NCBI RefSeq assembly: GCF_001571325.1
Contig: NZ_BCTO01000058.1
Span: 1 to 33,560 of the forward strand
Direction: 5' to 3'
Source of the DNA: Delftia tsuruhatensis NBRC 16741
GTDB taxonomy: Bacteria > Pseudomonadota > Gammaproteobacteria > Burkholderiales > Burkholderiaceae_C
Length of the DNA stretch: 33,560 nucleotides
Shown here: piece by piece, positions 1 through 7,833 of the stretch
How the letters are laid out: the number at the start of each line of letters is the position of its first letter
How positions within the stretch are numbered: the stretch's first letter is position 1
Position numbers and translations under genes: made by a program
Notes under the pieces: generated by a model
What the model was told of the DNA's origin: nothing
Databases searched by the model: none
Seen by the model: the letters and a program-made list of their open reading frames with translations, nothing else

Positions 1-3
1 TCC

Positions 4-243
4 ATGCCCGAGGTCTACAAGACGATCCAGCGCCATGCAGAGAAAGACGCCCGGGTGTGGCGACTGGTGCGGATGGGGTTGGCTGGCCGGCCTGGCTGCT
101 TTTGGGCGACAGAGGCGGGGCAGGTGGCAGGGACGCCCTTCGTCAAGCTGAGCCGGACGGTCGAGGTCTCGCGCCTCATCTCGCGGATGGGCTGTGCACA
201 CGTCTGCATCATCGCTGGCCATGGTGATCTGGGGGCGAACTGA
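4..243 (+). CDS. Small phage protein of unknown function (start may lie upstream of the window)
   Basis: This 79-codon ORF overlaps the next gene by one base (TGATG), which indicates translational coupling and supports it being real. No family is recognised. The first half is basic and contains a Trp-Arg-Leu-Val-Arg stretch, and the second half has a hydrophobic Val-Cys-Ile-Ile segment near the C-terminus. The frame is open back to base 1, so the ATG at 4 may not be the true start and the protein may be truncated by the window edge. Its position directly before the Q-like gene suggests the end of the delayed-early transcript. Confidence 0.55.
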   Translation: MPEVYKTIQRHAEKDARVWRLVRMGLAGRPGCFWATEAGQVAGTPFVKLSRTVEVSRLISRMGCAHVCIIAGHGDLGAN

Positions 244-677
244 TGGCACGCATCGAGCACATCAAGCGCAAGCTGGACAACTGGGCGCTGTGGAAGTCCC
301 GGCTCAACAGCAGTGGCCTGGGTTTCCATTCGGTCAACGTGCTGGCCGTCGATGTCTGGGGCCGCAACAGCTACGGCGGCTGCCAGATCCCCCACATCGA
401 CCAGGAGGCCGAGGAGGTGGACAAGGCAGTGCAGGAAATGGAGCAGGCAAAGCGCCACCTCTATGCAACGGTTTACGACTACTACCTGCTGGACCTGGGT
501 GTGTCGGAGATTGCCCGCAACATGGGCAAGGGGCCGAGCACCATCCATGCCCATCTGAACCAGGCGGACCAGTACATTGACCATTGGCTGCAGGAGCAGC
601 AACGCATCAGGGAAGAGCGCGAGGCGCTGGCCCGTGGCCGTGAGTACATGCGGCGCGCGGGGAGTTTTCCACCATAG
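243..677 (+). CDS. Putative late antiterminator, Q-like
   Basis: This 144-residue basic protein has the layout of phage Q-type late regulators in high-GC hosts. An N-terminal part reads Arg-Ile-Glu-x-x-Lys-x-Lys-Leu-x-x-Trp-Ala-x-Trp. A middle Glu/Asp-rich helix follows, and then a helix-turn-helix at about residues 85-107 (Gly-Val-Ser-Glu-Ile-Ala-Arg, later Ser-Thr-Ile-His). Members of this group let RNA polymerase read through a terminator at the start of the late operon. The context fits: it is the last gene before a 340-base gap with a strong terminator, and all packaging and structural genes lie downstream. It overlaps the preceding gene by one base. The assignment rests on motif and position, and a sigma-like or generic HTH regulator remains possible. 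Confidence 0.6.
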   Translation: MARIEHIKRKLDNWALWKSRLNSSGLGFHSVNVLAVDVWGRNSYGGCQIPHIDQEAEEVDKAVQEMEQAKRHLYATVYDYYLLDLGVSEIARNMGKGPSTIHAHLNQADQYIDHWLQEQQRIREEREALARGREYMRRAGSFPP

Positions 678-738
678 AGAGTTGGGCTACATTTGCGGCA
701 AGCTAGTGCTCGGTGCCCCTAACCGCTGATCACTTGCC

Positions 739-775
739 AGCCCCGCCCGGTGCAGACCCGGCGGGGCTTTTCTTT
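739..775 (+). terminator. Rho-independent terminator downstream of the Q-like gene
   Basis: A perfect 9-bp GC-rich stem (AGCCCCGCC at 739-747 with GGCGGGGCT at 760-768) closes a 12-base loop and is followed by TTTTCTTT. It sits 62 bases past the Q-like gene and ahead of the late genes. It could end the early transcript, or it could be the late-operon leader terminator (tR' equivalent) that Q overrides. Confidence 0.8.
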
Positions 776-1015
776 GGGCTCCATCGGGCAGCAATCCCTG
801 GTGTCCCATGACTCGCAGAGGTACGAGTGATAAAGACCAACCGGCGCCACGGAGGTGGAGCAACGCCGGGCCTCCCCATTACCGCGATGCCTGGAGCGCT
901 AGGGGCCGCGTGCCTGGGTAAACGGCACGGCGTTCGATCTTGGGAATCGGGCGCGCGACCCTCGACGGCTGACCCATCAGCGCCGGACCCGTAACCGGCC
1001 CATTCTGGAAGAACC
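776..1015. other. Intergenic stretch before the HNH gene
   Basis: With the terminator this completes a 338-base gap between the Q-like gene and the HNH gene. I see no ORF with family features on either strand and no tRNA cloverleaf. A weak promoter-like pair (TTGGGC at 682-687, TAGTGC at 704-709, 16-base spacer) upstream of the terminator could be a late promoter, but it is too degenerate to annotate. The last bases carry a GGAAG Shine-Dalgarno for the HNH gene. Confidence 0.4.
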
Positions 1016-1387
1016 ATGCCATCTGCTGCTCCGCGTCCCTGTACGCATCCGGGATGTGGCGCCCTTGTGCATGACGGCTCTGGCCGCTGTGCCAAGCACC
1101 CAAAGAAAGCGTGGGTGCGCAACAGACCGGCACCCATCAAGCGCCTTGCTGGCCGAGCCTTGCAGCGCATGCGCGAAGAGCGTAAGCGCGATGCGCCGCT
1201 GTGTGTGGAGTGCGCCAAGGTCGGGATCGTGCGGCTGTGGGAAAAGCTGGACCACATCGTTCCCCTTGAAGAGGGTGGGACCAACGATCCGAGCAACCTG
1301 CAGGGCTTGTGCGATGAGCACCACGACGCAAAGACGGAACTTGAGCGGCGGCGCGGCCTGCATCGGGCTGCGTATCGCGGACGTTGA
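1016..1387 (+). CDS. HNH endonuclease of the packaging module
   Basis: The protein has 123 residues. An N-terminal Cys/His cluster (C9, H11, C14, C25, H28) looks like a small zinc finger. The HNH core follows: C63-x2-C66, then Asp79-His80-Ile-Val-Pro-Leu, the central Asn94 in Ser-Asn-Leu-Gln, and C99-x2-His102-His103, with Lys106 close after. HNH proteins encoded beside terminase in HK97-like phages work with TerS/TerL in DNA cleavage and packaging, typically at 3'-overhang cos sites. This gene lies one intergenic gap upstream of the terminase genes, as in HK97. A GGAAG ribosome binding site lies 4-5 bases before ATG 1016. Confidence 0.9.
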   Translation: MPSAAPRPCTHPGCGALVHDGSGRCAKHPKKAWVRNRPAPIKRLAGRALQRMREERKRDAPLCVECAKVGIVRLWEKLDHIVPLEEGGTNDPSNLQGLCDEHHDAKTELERRRGLHRAAYRGR

Positions 1388-1692
1388 TGAGCCGGCGGGC
1401 CGAGGTTGCCCGCCGGCCAGGACGCACCGGCGGCAAAGGCCCTCACAGCCCGCAGGACGCACGCACCCCGCCCGCACTGGCCCGGGCATGGGTGTGCGGG
1501 AGATCGCCCCATGGCGCCCCTGCCAGGGCCATCGCCGCCCCATCGGCGGGGGTGCCCGACCCCTGCCCTCGACCGGACCCAGGGGGGAGGGGGGGGGGCA
1601 AAAGTCGGGGCCCTCGGCCCTGGAAACCGACCGCTCCACCGGACTTTGCTGGCGGGCAGTAACTACCCCCTGGGGGTTTAACTAGGAGTGTC
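1388..1692. other. Candidate cos/packaging region with G-runs
   Basis: This 305-base gap lies between the HNH and TerS genes, the usual place of cos in HK97-type phages. It contains six Gs (1582-1587), one A, then ten Gs (1589-1598), followed by CAAAAGTCGGGGCCC. Several C-rich/G-rich complementary segments occur around it. An open frame runs through it (ATG 1387 to 1662), but its product is Pro/Arg/Gly-rich and looks like noise. The TerS ribosome binding site (AGGAG) closes the stretch. The role as cos is inferred from position and unusual composition only. Confidence 0.4.
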
Positions 1693-2181
1693 ATGACCAA
1701 GAAAGCTGATGAGTTCGCGGTCCAGTTGCCGGCCGTGGGCGCTGGATACGTGGCGAGTCAGCCGGGAGCAATCGAATCTCCGGCTGCGCCCGAGATGCTG
1801 CGGCTGGGCGAGGAGGAGCAAAAGCTCTACGAGTACATCTGCGACTCGCTGCGCCGCGCCGGGGTCGAGCACCTGACCGCCGGCATTCCGATTGCGGTGA
1901 TCGTGCGCACCTTCGCCGACTGGCTCAAGGCCGTGGCGCTGTGCGATGAGAAGGGCCGGACCCAGACATCCAAAACGGGATGGGTGACGGAAATGCCTTG
2001 GGCCAAGGATGAGGCCCGCTTGAAAATGGAGCTGGGCCAGTGGCTACCCAAAGCATGCTTGACCATACCGTCACTGGCCCGGGTGCGGAAAGACGCGGGG
2101 CCGCAGGGGCAGCAGGACGACCTGTTCGCCGCCCTCGCAAGCCACGCTACCAGCTTACCCGGCGGCAGTGCGACGCACTGA
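1693..2181 (+). CDS. Terminase small subunit (P27/Terminase_4 family)
   Basis: This is the DNA-recognition subunit of the packaging motor, 162 residues, the usual size of the phage P27-type small terminase family. After a variable N-terminal tail of about 35 residues, the conserved core begins (Glu-Glu-Glu-Gln-Lys-Leu-Tyr) and includes an Asp-Trp-Leu segment. It ends with a Leu-rich helix in which a Pro-Ser-Leu-Ala-Arg-Val motif is typical of the family. An AGGAG site precedes the ATG. The 3' end overlaps the large-subunit gene by about 140 bases if TerL starts at the GTG at 2040. Confidence 0.85.
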   Translation: MTKKADEFAVQLPAVGAGYVASQPGAIESPAAPEMLRLGEEEQKLYEYICDSLRRAGVEHLTAGIPIAVIVRTFADWLKAVALCDEKGRTQTSKTGWVTEMPWAKDEARLKMELGQWLPKACLTIPSLARVRKDAGPQGQQDDLFAALASHATSLPGGSATH

Positions 2182-3902
2182 TCCCTGAGCAGCTGCAGCA
2201 GTGGGATGTGGACTACGGTTTGCCCGTGCTGCGCAATGAGGTGGTCACCGGCAAATATGTCTACCTGGCCGTGCTGCGGCACTACCGCGATCTGAAGGAG
2301 GCCGGTGCCCGAGGCCTGGTGTTCCAGCCGGATCACGCCTGGCACATCATCCACTTCATCGAACGCTTCTTCGTTCATATCAAGGGGCCGCTGACGGGCA
2401 AGCCCATCCTGCTGGACCCCTGGCAGAAGTTCTGGACGGCCGTGCTCTACGGCTGGCGCCACGCCGCGACGGGGCTGCGCAGGTTCACGCGCTCCTATGA
2501 GGAGGTGGCGCGCAAGAATGGCAAAAGCACCTGGAAGGGGCCGCAGGGCGCGTACCTGTTTTCGATGGCGGGGCAGGGTGGCGCCGAGGTCTACGCGGTA
2601 GCCACCACGCGGGCGCAGGCCATGACGGTGTTCAAGCCGGCGTTCGACAACATCAAGCGATGGTGCCGCCGCTCGGAACGCACCCGGCGCAGCTTTCGCA
2701 TCTACGAGGGCGCCAATCAGGAAAAGGTCCAGTTCGGCGACAGCAACGTTTTCCAGCCGCTGCCGGCCAATGCCGAGCACCTGGATGGCCTGAACCCCTC
2801 GGCCATCATGTACGACGAGCTGCATGCGGCCAGCAACCGCGATGTGTGGGACGTGATGGAGTCGGCCCTGGGCGCGCGTGAAGATCCGTTGCTGTCGGCC
2901 ATCACAACGGCGGGCTTCATCCTCAATGGCATCTGCGTGGAGATACGCAGCTACCTGGTCAGCATCCTTGAGGGGCGCCGCCAGGACGATGCCTTCTTCG
3001 GCTACATCTACACGCTGGACGTGGGGGATGACTACTACGACGAGCGGAATTGGCCCAAGGCAAACCCCGGGCTGGGCCGCAGCAAGATGTGGGACTACAT
3101 GCGCACCCAGGCGCGCAAGGCCAAGGCCCTGCCGGGTGCGCGGGCCAACTTCCTGACCAAGGATCTCAACATCTGGTGCAACGACGCCGAAGGGTGGTTC
3201 GATATCCAGGTCTGGGACAGGGGCGGCAAGCCCTTCCTGCCGGCCATGCTCAAGGGGCGGCGCTGCTATGGGGGCTTGGACCTCGCCAGCGTGCGCGACC
3301 TCACCGCCTTCGTGCTGGTGTTCCCGCCACTGGAGGGCGAAACCACGGTCCACGTCCTGGCGTGGCACTGGGTGCCCGAGTCCAAGCTGCTGGAAGAGGC
3401 CGAGGACGAGGCCTCCTATCGCCAATGGGTGGAGGAGGGATGGCTGATCGCCACGCCGGGCAACGTCACCGACTACAGCGCGGTGCGACAGGTCATCGTC
3501 CAGGCCGGCAAGGACTTCGACATCGTCGAGCTGGGCTTCGACGACTGGAATGCCCAGCACCTGGTCAACGAGCTGATGGCCGAAGGCCTGCCCATGGTCA
3601 ACATCCCGCAGAACACCGGCGGCATGGGTCCTGGCAGCAAGGAACTGGAAAAGCTGGTCTACGGCGGCATGCTGGCCCATGGCGGCAACCCCGTGCTGCG
3701 CTACTGCGCGGGCAACGTCTCGCTGCTGTTCGACAGCAACGGCAACTACCGGCCGAACAAAAAGACCAGCAAGGAAAACGGACGCATAGACGGCATCGTG
3801 GCCACCGTGATGGCCCTGGGCCGCTACGCCAGGCCCGATGAAACGGGTGATGAGGACGGCTTCTTCGCCAGTCCCGCAACAGCAGGAACTTCGAGCAGAT
3901 GA
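2040..3902 (+). CDS. Terminase large subunit (HK97-like Terminase_1)
   Basis: This is the ATPase and nuclease of head-filling DNA packaging, 620 residues from a GTG start. The ATPase domain shows a Walker A variant Ala-Arg-Lys-Asn-Gly-Lys-Ser-Thr (about 157-164), a Walker B Ile-Met-Tyr-Asp-Glu (256-260), and a Thr-Thr-Ala-Gly coupling motif (289-292). The nuclease domain has candidate metal ligands Asp414 (Gly-Leu-Asp-Leu-Ala), Asp501/502 and Asp584. The start is chosen because GGAG lies 8 bases before GTG 2040. ATG 2055 is an alternative without a good ribosome binding site. Either way the gene overlaps TerS in another frame. It overlaps the portal gene by ATGA. Confidence 0.93.
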   Translation: MATQSMLDHTVTGPGAERRGAAGAAGRPVRRPRKPRYQLTRRQCDALIPEQLQQWDVDYGLPVLRNEVVTGKYVYLAVLRHYRDLKEAGARGLVFQPDHAWHIIHFIERFFVHIKGPLTGKPILLDPWQKFWTAVLYGWRHAATGLRRFTRSYEEVARKNGKSTWKGPQGAYLFSMAGQGGAEVYAVATTRAQAMTVFKPAFDNIKRWCRRSERTRRSFRIYEGANQEKVQFGDSNVFQPLPANAEHLDGLNPSAIMYDELHAASNRDVWDVMESALGAREDPLLSAITTAGFILNGICVEIRSYLVSILEGRRQDDAFFGYIYTLDVGDDYYDERNWPKANPGLGRSKMWDYMRTQARKAKALPGARANFLTKDLNIWCNDAEGWFDIQVWDRGGKPFLPAMLKGRRCYGGLDLASVRDLTAFVLVFPPLEGETTVHVLAWHWVPESKLLEEAEDEASYRQWVEEGWLIATPGNVTDYSAVRQVIVQAGKDFDIVELGFDDWNAQHLVNELMAEGLPMVNIPQNTGGMGPGSKELEKLVYGGMLAHGGNPVLRYCAGNVSLLFDSNGNYRPNKKTSKENGRIDGIVATVMALGRYARPDETGDEDGFFASPATAGTSSR

Positions 3903-5200
3903 AACCAACCCTCTACCACCGCATGCGCGGCCGGTTGCGCGCCGCCGTACATGGGCTGCGAGGCCAGTCCGCCAGCATCAGCGACCCCATTGGCTCGGCC
4001 GCCGTTTTCGGCGTGGACCTGGCCTCCGGGGTCTCAGTCAACCAGCGCAGCATGCTGCAGCTGTCGGCGGCCTGGGCCTGCGTGCGGCTCATCTCCTCCA
4101 CCATCGCCACGCTGCCGCTGAGCATCTACACGAAGGACAGCGGGGGCAAGCGGGTGGCGCCGGAGCACGGGCTGCACAGCATCCTGCACGACGTGCCCAA
4201 CCCCGATGCCACGGCAACCATGTTCTGGCAGGCGATGGTCTCGGCCATGCTCACCCAGGGCTGCGGGCGGGCAGAAAGGCTGATGATCGGCGAGCGCCTG
4301 GTGGGCCTGGAATTCCTGGTCCCTGGGCGCCTGACGGTGGGCCGCAAGCAGGGCTCCATCGTGCTGGACTGGCGCTACCTGGACTTCAACGGCAAGCAGC
4401 GCATCATCCCTGCGTCCCGGGTCTGGACTGTCCCCGGGTTCACCCTTGATGGCCGCAATGGCGTCAGCGTCATCGAGTACGGCGCCAAGGTCTTCGGGCA
4501 GGCCCAGGCGGCAGACCAGGCAGCAGGGCGGGCGTTTCGCAACGGCGCGCTGCAGAACCTGTTCTACAAGGTGGCCAAGTTCCTGCAGCCGGAGCAGCGT
4601 GCCGAATTCCGGAAGAACGTCATCGGCCTCATCGAGGACGGACAGGCGCCGCTGCTGGAGGGCGGGATCGAGGTCGAAGCCATCAACATCAGCCCCAAGG
4701 ATGTGCAGCTGCTCGAATCCCGGGCGTGGAGCGTTGAAGAGATCTGCCGATGGTTCGGCGTGCCGCCCTGGATGGTGGGCCATGCATCGCAGGGCGCCAC
4801 CAAATGGGGCTCTGGCATGGAGCAGGAGTTGATTGGGTTCCTGACGTTCTGCCTGGGCCCGATCATCAAGTCCATCGAGCAGGCCATTACCAAGGATCTG
4901 CTCACCCCTGGCGACCGACTGCGCTACTACGCCAAGTACGCGGTGGAGGGCCTGCTGCGCACCGACAGCGCGGCGCGGGCGGCGTTCTACGGCGTCATGG
5001 TGGACAAGGGCATCCTGACCCGCGACGAGGTGCGCGAGCTGGAGGACCGGCCGCCCATGGGTGGCAATGCTGCGGTGCTCACCGTGCAATCGGCCATGAC
5101 CACGCTGGACTCCCTGGGCCAGCTCGACAACAACCAGCAGGCCCGGGCAGCGCTCAGGTCGCTGCTGGGCTTCGACACCGACGAGCCACAGAAAGGCTGA
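3899..5200 (+). CDS. Portal protein (HK97 family)
   Basis: The dodecameric portal forms the DNA channel at one capsid vertex and docks terminase and connector. The 433-residue length is normal for HK97-type portals. Diagnostic features are an N-terminal region with Trp-Ala-Cys-Val-Arg-Leu-Ile-Ser and Leu-Pro-Leu, and the highly conserved Glu-Glu-Ile-Cys-Arg-Trp-Phe-Gly-Val-Pro-Pro stretch near residues 280-290. A Gly-x-Gly-x-Glu-Gln segment follows, leading into the long C-terminal helices. It starts inside the TerL stop codon (ATGA) and ends 3 bases before the protease gene, so these genes are translated in series. Confidence 0.93.
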   Translation: MKPTLYHRMRGRLRAAVHGLRGQSASISDPIGSAAVFGVDLASGVSVNQRSMLQLSAAWACVRLISSTIATLPLSIYTKDSGGKRVAPEHGLHSILHDVPNPDATATMFWQAMVSAMLTQGCGRAERLMIGERLVGLEFLVPGRLTVGRKQGSIVLDWRYLDFNGKQRIIPASRVWTVPGFTLDGRNGVSVIEYGAKVFGQAQAADQAAGRAFRNGALQNLFYKVAKFLQPEQRAEFRKNVIGLIEDGQAPLLEGGIEVEAINISPKDVQLLESRAWSVEEICRWFGVPPWMVGHASQGATKWGSGMEQELIGFLTFCLGPIIKSIEQAITKDLLTPGDRLRYYAKYAVEGLLRTDSAARAAFYGVMVDKGILTRDEVRELEDRPPMGGNAAVLTVQSAMTTLDSLGQLDNNQQARAALRSLLGFDTDEPQKG

Positions 5201-5203
5201 ACC

Positions 5204-6082
5204 ATGAGCATCAGAGAACTACCGGGCGCCCCGGCCGGCCGCCCGAGCGCAAGCGTGCGCAGCGAAATACTGCCGCGCGCCCTGGACCGCTGGAACAGGG
5301 AGGTGCGTTCCGCCCTCACCGAGGACCAGGAGGACCGCAGCATCAGCGTCTATGACGTGATCGGCTACGACTACTGGACAGGCGAGGGCGTCACCGCCAA
5401 GCGCGTTGCCGGTGCCCTGCGCAGCCTGGGTGCAGGCCCTGTCACCGTCAACATCAACAGCCCCGGCGGAGACATGTTCGAGGGCCTGGCCATCTACAAC
5501 CTGCTGCGCGAGCACAAGGGCGAAGTCACGGTCAAGGTCGTTGGCCTGGCCGCCTCGGCGGCCTCCATCATCGCCATGGCCGGAGACACCGTCCAGATCG
5601 CCCGTGCGGCGTTTTTCATGGTGCACAACGGATGGGTCATCGCAGCAGGCAACCGCAACGACTTCCGCGAAATCGCCGACTGGCTGGAGCCCTTCGACGC
5701 TGCCATGGCAGACATCTACGTGGCCCGCTCCGGCATGGCCGACAAGGAGGCGCGCCGGCTCATGGATGCCGAATCCTGGATCGGTGGCTCCGACGCCATA
5801 GAGCGCGGCCTGGCCGACGAGCTTCTGCCCTCTGACCAGGTCGGCAAGGGCGAGGCCAAGGCCAGCGCAGCGGCCGTGCGGCGCATCGAGGCCGCACTGC
5901 GCACCTCGGGCATGCCCAAGTCCGAGGCCGTGCGCCTTATCAGCGAGTTCAAGGCCAGCCTGGGCGACCCGGGCGGGCGCGATGCGGGCGACCCCATCGA
6001 ACCGGAGCGGCGGATGCCCCCAGCGCAAGGCAAGGCCTCGGCCCTGTCCGGCTCGCTGTCTGCATCGCTGAGCTGGGAATAG
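5204..6082 (+). CDS. ClpP-like prohead maturation protease (S14 family)
   Basis: This is the head maturation protease that digests capsid scaffold (delta) domains during prohead assembly. The ClpP fold is evident in its 292 residues. Asn-Ser-Pro-Gly-Gly-Asp lies at 85-90. The nucleophile Ser118 sits in Gly-Leu-Ala-Ala-Ser-Ala-Ala-Ser, and His141 in Met-Val-His-Asn-Gly. An acidic residue, probably Glu190, aligns with the third catalytic position ahead of Gly-Leu-Ala-Asp. The C-terminal tail (about 215-292) is Ala/Pro/Arg-rich and probably serves scaffold targeting. It lies between portal and capsid, the standard HK97 order. Confidence 0.92.
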   Translation: MSIRELPGAPAGRPSASVRSEILPRALDRWNREVRSALTEDQEDRSISVYDVIGYDYWTGEGVTAKRVAGALRSLGAGPVTVNINSPGGDMFEGLAIYNLLREHKGEVTVKVVGLAASAASIIAMAGDTVQIARAAFFMVHNGWVIAAGNRNDFREIADWLEPFDAAMADIYVARSGMADKEARRLMDAESWIGGSDAIERGLADELLPSDQVGKGEAKASAAAVRRIEAALRTSGMPKSEAVRLISEFKASLGDPGGRDAGDPIEPERRMPPAQGKASALSGSLSASLSWE

Positions 6083-6123
6083 AGCAGCCGCGTTTTCACT
6101 TCATCAACACAGGAACCAACCCT

Positions 6124-7497
6124 ATGAAATCCGTTCGCTATTTCTCCCTCGCCCTGATGGCCGCCGTGGCCCTGGGCTCCGTGGCCGCGCATGCGGCCGG
6201 CGTCGATGTGCAGGCCTTCTTTGCCTCGCACGCCGACGTTCTCGCCGGCCTGTCCATGCTCGGCGTGGCAGGCACCACCAGCCTGGAGACCGAATACAAG
6301 CAGGTGCAGGCCGACCTCAAGGACGTGGGCGACAAGCTCAAGGCCTATGCCGAGACGGCGCAAAAGGAAATCAAGGCCAACGCCAAGCTGGGCGAGGACA
6401 CCAAGGCCAGTGTCGATAAGCTGCTGGTCGAGCAGGGCGAGCTGCGCGCCAACCTCAAGGCGGCCGAGCAGATCCTGGCCAAGCTGCAACACGGCGGGGG
6501 CAGCGACGGCACCCCGCAGTCTATCGGTGCACGGGTGGTGGCTGCAGAGGCCATCAAGAACTTCGACGTCAGCAACCCTGCCAGCGTGACCGTGAAGGTA
6601 GGCTCGGTCAAGGCTGCTGTCACCAGCGGCGACGGCTCGGCGGGAGCGCTCATCCAGCCTCAGCGCGTGCCTGGCCTCATCGTGCCGCCCCAGCAGCGCC
6701 TTTTCGTGAGCGATCTGCTCAACTGGGGCCCGACCACCGGCAACGCCGTGGAATTCGTGCGCGAAACCGGCTTCACGAACAACGCTGCGCCTGTCGCGGA
6801 AAACCCGTCCAACCCCAAGCCCGAATCGGACATCACCTTCGAGCTGGACAGCGAGAAAGTGGCGACCATCGCCCACTTCATCCGCGCATCCAAGCAGGTG
6901 CTGAGCGATGTGCCCATGCTGCAGTCGTACATCGACGGCCGCCTGCTGTACGGCCTGGATGTCAAGCTGGAGCTGCAGTTGCTCAAGGGCTCCGGCGTGG
7001 GCCTGAACATGCACGGCATCATTCCGCAGGCAGCGGCCTACGCCAATCCTGGCGTCACTGTCCAGAATGAGACCGCCATCGACCGCCTGCGCATCGCGCT
7101 GCTGCAGGCCGAGCTGGCCGAGTACACGGCAGACGGCATCGTGCTCAACCCCATCGACTGGACAGAGATCGAGCTGACCAAGACCGCCGACAACGCCTAC
7201 CTGTTTGCCACGCCGCGCGGCCTGGCCGTGCCGGGACTGTGGGGCCGTCCCGTGGTCTCCACGCCGGCGCAGGACGCGAACAACTTCCTTGTCGGCGCGT
7301 TCAGCCTGGGCGCGCAGGCCTGGGACCGCGAAAGCGCAGTCGTGACCGTCAGCACCCAGGACCGTGACAACTTCGTGAAGAACATGGTCACGATCCTGGC
7401 CGAGCTGCGTGCCGCGCTGACGGTCTACCGGCCCGAAGCCTTCGTGAATGGCAACTTCACGGGCGTCAACCCCGCGCCCGTGCCAGTCAGCTCCTGA
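6124..7497 (+). CDS. Major capsid protein (HK97 gp5-like) with signal-peptide-like N-terminus
   Basis: The main shell protein has 457 residues. A coiled-coil delta/scaffold-like region (about 53-122, Lys/Glu/Ala-rich heptads) precedes the HK97 fold. The fold includes a Pro-Gly-Leu-Ile-Val-Pro segment, a long helix region around 235-270, and a C-terminal Asp-Arg-Asp-Asn-Phe-x-x-Asn motif typical of the P-domain. Residues 1-24 look like a Sec signal peptide: Lys2/Arg5, a hydrophobic stretch at 6-21, and an Ala-His-Ala cleavage motif before Ala25. AGGA nine bases before ATG 6124 supports this start. The next Met is residue 45 without a good ribosome binding site. A strong terminator follows the gene. 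Confidence 0.9.
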   Translation: MKSVRYFSLALMAAVALGSVAAHAAGVDVQAFFASHADVLAGLSMLGVAGTTSLETEYKQVQADLKDVGDKLKAYAETAQKEIKANAKLGEDTKASVDKLLVEQGELRANLKAAEQILAKLQHGGGSDGTPQSIGARVVAAEAIKNFDVSNPASVTVKVGSVKAAVTSGDGSAGALIQPQRVPGLIVPPQQRLFVSDLLNWGPTTGNAVEFVRETGFTNNAAPVAENPSNPKPESDITFELDSEKVATIAHFIRASKQVLSDVPMLQSYIDGRLLYGLDVKLELQLLKGSGVGLNMHGIIPQAAAYANPGVTVQNETAIDRLRIALLQAELAEYTADGIVLNPIDWTEIELTKTADNAYLFATPRGLAVPGLWGRPVVSTPAQDANNFLVGAFSLGAQAWDRESAVVTVSTQDRDNFVKNMVTILAELRAALTVYRPEAFVNGNFTGVNPAPVPVSS

Positions 7498-7504
7498 TCC
7501 ATCT

Positions 7505-7542
7505 GGCTGCCGTGCACACGTCTGCACGGTGGCCCTTTTTTT
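7505..7542 (+). terminator. Rho-independent terminator after the capsid gene
   Basis: A 12-bp stem with one mismatch (GGCTGCCGTGCA at 7505-7516 with TGCACGGTGGCC at 7523-7534) is followed by C and seven Ts. It would reduce read-through into the connector genes and so favour high capsid output. Confidence 0.8.
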
Positions 7543-7554
7543 GGATGTAGCACC

Positions 7555-7833
7555 ATGAGCACCATCGAAGTCATCGCGCTGAGCGGTTTCGACCACGACG
7601 GCCGCCGCCGCTGTGGAGACGCCTTCCGCGTCAGCCATGTGCAGGCCCTGGCCTTGAAAAAATCAGGCCTGGTCCGGCTGTCCACGGACCCGGCGCCTGC
7701 CAACCCTGGCACGCCGGGCCCTACACCGGCCGCTGGCAGCAAGCCGTCTGCATCGCCAGCGGCCCAAGCCTCACCCAAGCAGACTGCGAAGCCGCGCGCC
7801 GGTGGCGCGAAGACGGGCAAGGCCGAGGAATAG
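7555..7833 (+). CDS. Small head-region protein (probable frameshift donor ORF)
   Basis: The 92-codon ORF lies directly downstream of the capsid gene. Residues 1-40 form a compact domain with Phe-Asp-His-Asp-Gly-Arg-Arg and Val-Ser-x-x-Gln-Ala motifs, of a type found after capsid genes in many siphoprophages. The remainder (about 45-92) is a low-complexity Ala/Pro/Ser/Lys tail. At codons 35-36 the message reads AAA AAA, followed 8 bases later by a hairpin. The overlapping -1 frame carries a well-formed protein lacking its own start. The zero-frame product may therefore be only one of two products. No specific function is assigned. Confidence 0.7.
   Translation: MSTIEVIALSGFDHDGRRRCGDAFRVSHVQALALKKSGLVRLSTDPAPANPGTPGPTPAAGSKPSASPAAQASPKQTAKPRAGGAKTGKAEE
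7657..7690 (+). promoter_or_regulatory. Candidate -1 programmed frameshift signal (A6 run plus hairpin)
   Basis: Six consecutive As (7657-7662) form two in-frame AAA Lys codons in the 7555 ORF. Eight bases later comes a perfect 6-bp stem (GGTCCG at 7671-7676, CGGACC at 7685-7690) with an 8-base loop, and two further G-C pairs past a mismatch. A slippery run, 5-9 base spacer and stem-loop are the elements of bacterial and phage -1 frameshifting. A -1 slip leads straight into the 7662-8303 frame. This is a sequence inference; no product has been observed. Confidence 0.55.

Noticed and set aside
776..1015. Possible tRNA gene, from a GTTCGATC-like segment near 930
   Set aside because: The flanking bases do not form a T arm, anticodon arm or acceptor stem.
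879..1133. 84-codon minus-strand ORF before the HNH gene
   Set aside because: It overlaps the HNH start on the other strand and shows no family features.
1387..1662. Small + strand ORF between HNH and TerS, with TGATG overlap to HNH
   Set aside because: The product is Pro/Arg/Gly-rich low complexity, runs through the G tract, and has no family features. A non-coding cos region is more likely.
1827..3908. 693-codon minus-strand open frame opposite TerS/TerL
   Set aside because: It is antisense to clearly identified terminase genes and has no recognisable domains. Long antisense frames are common in GC-rich coding DNA.
5716..7638. 640-codon minus-strand open frame opposite protease and capsid genes
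   Set aside because: It is the antisense shadow of the capsid gene, with no family features and no ribosome binding site.
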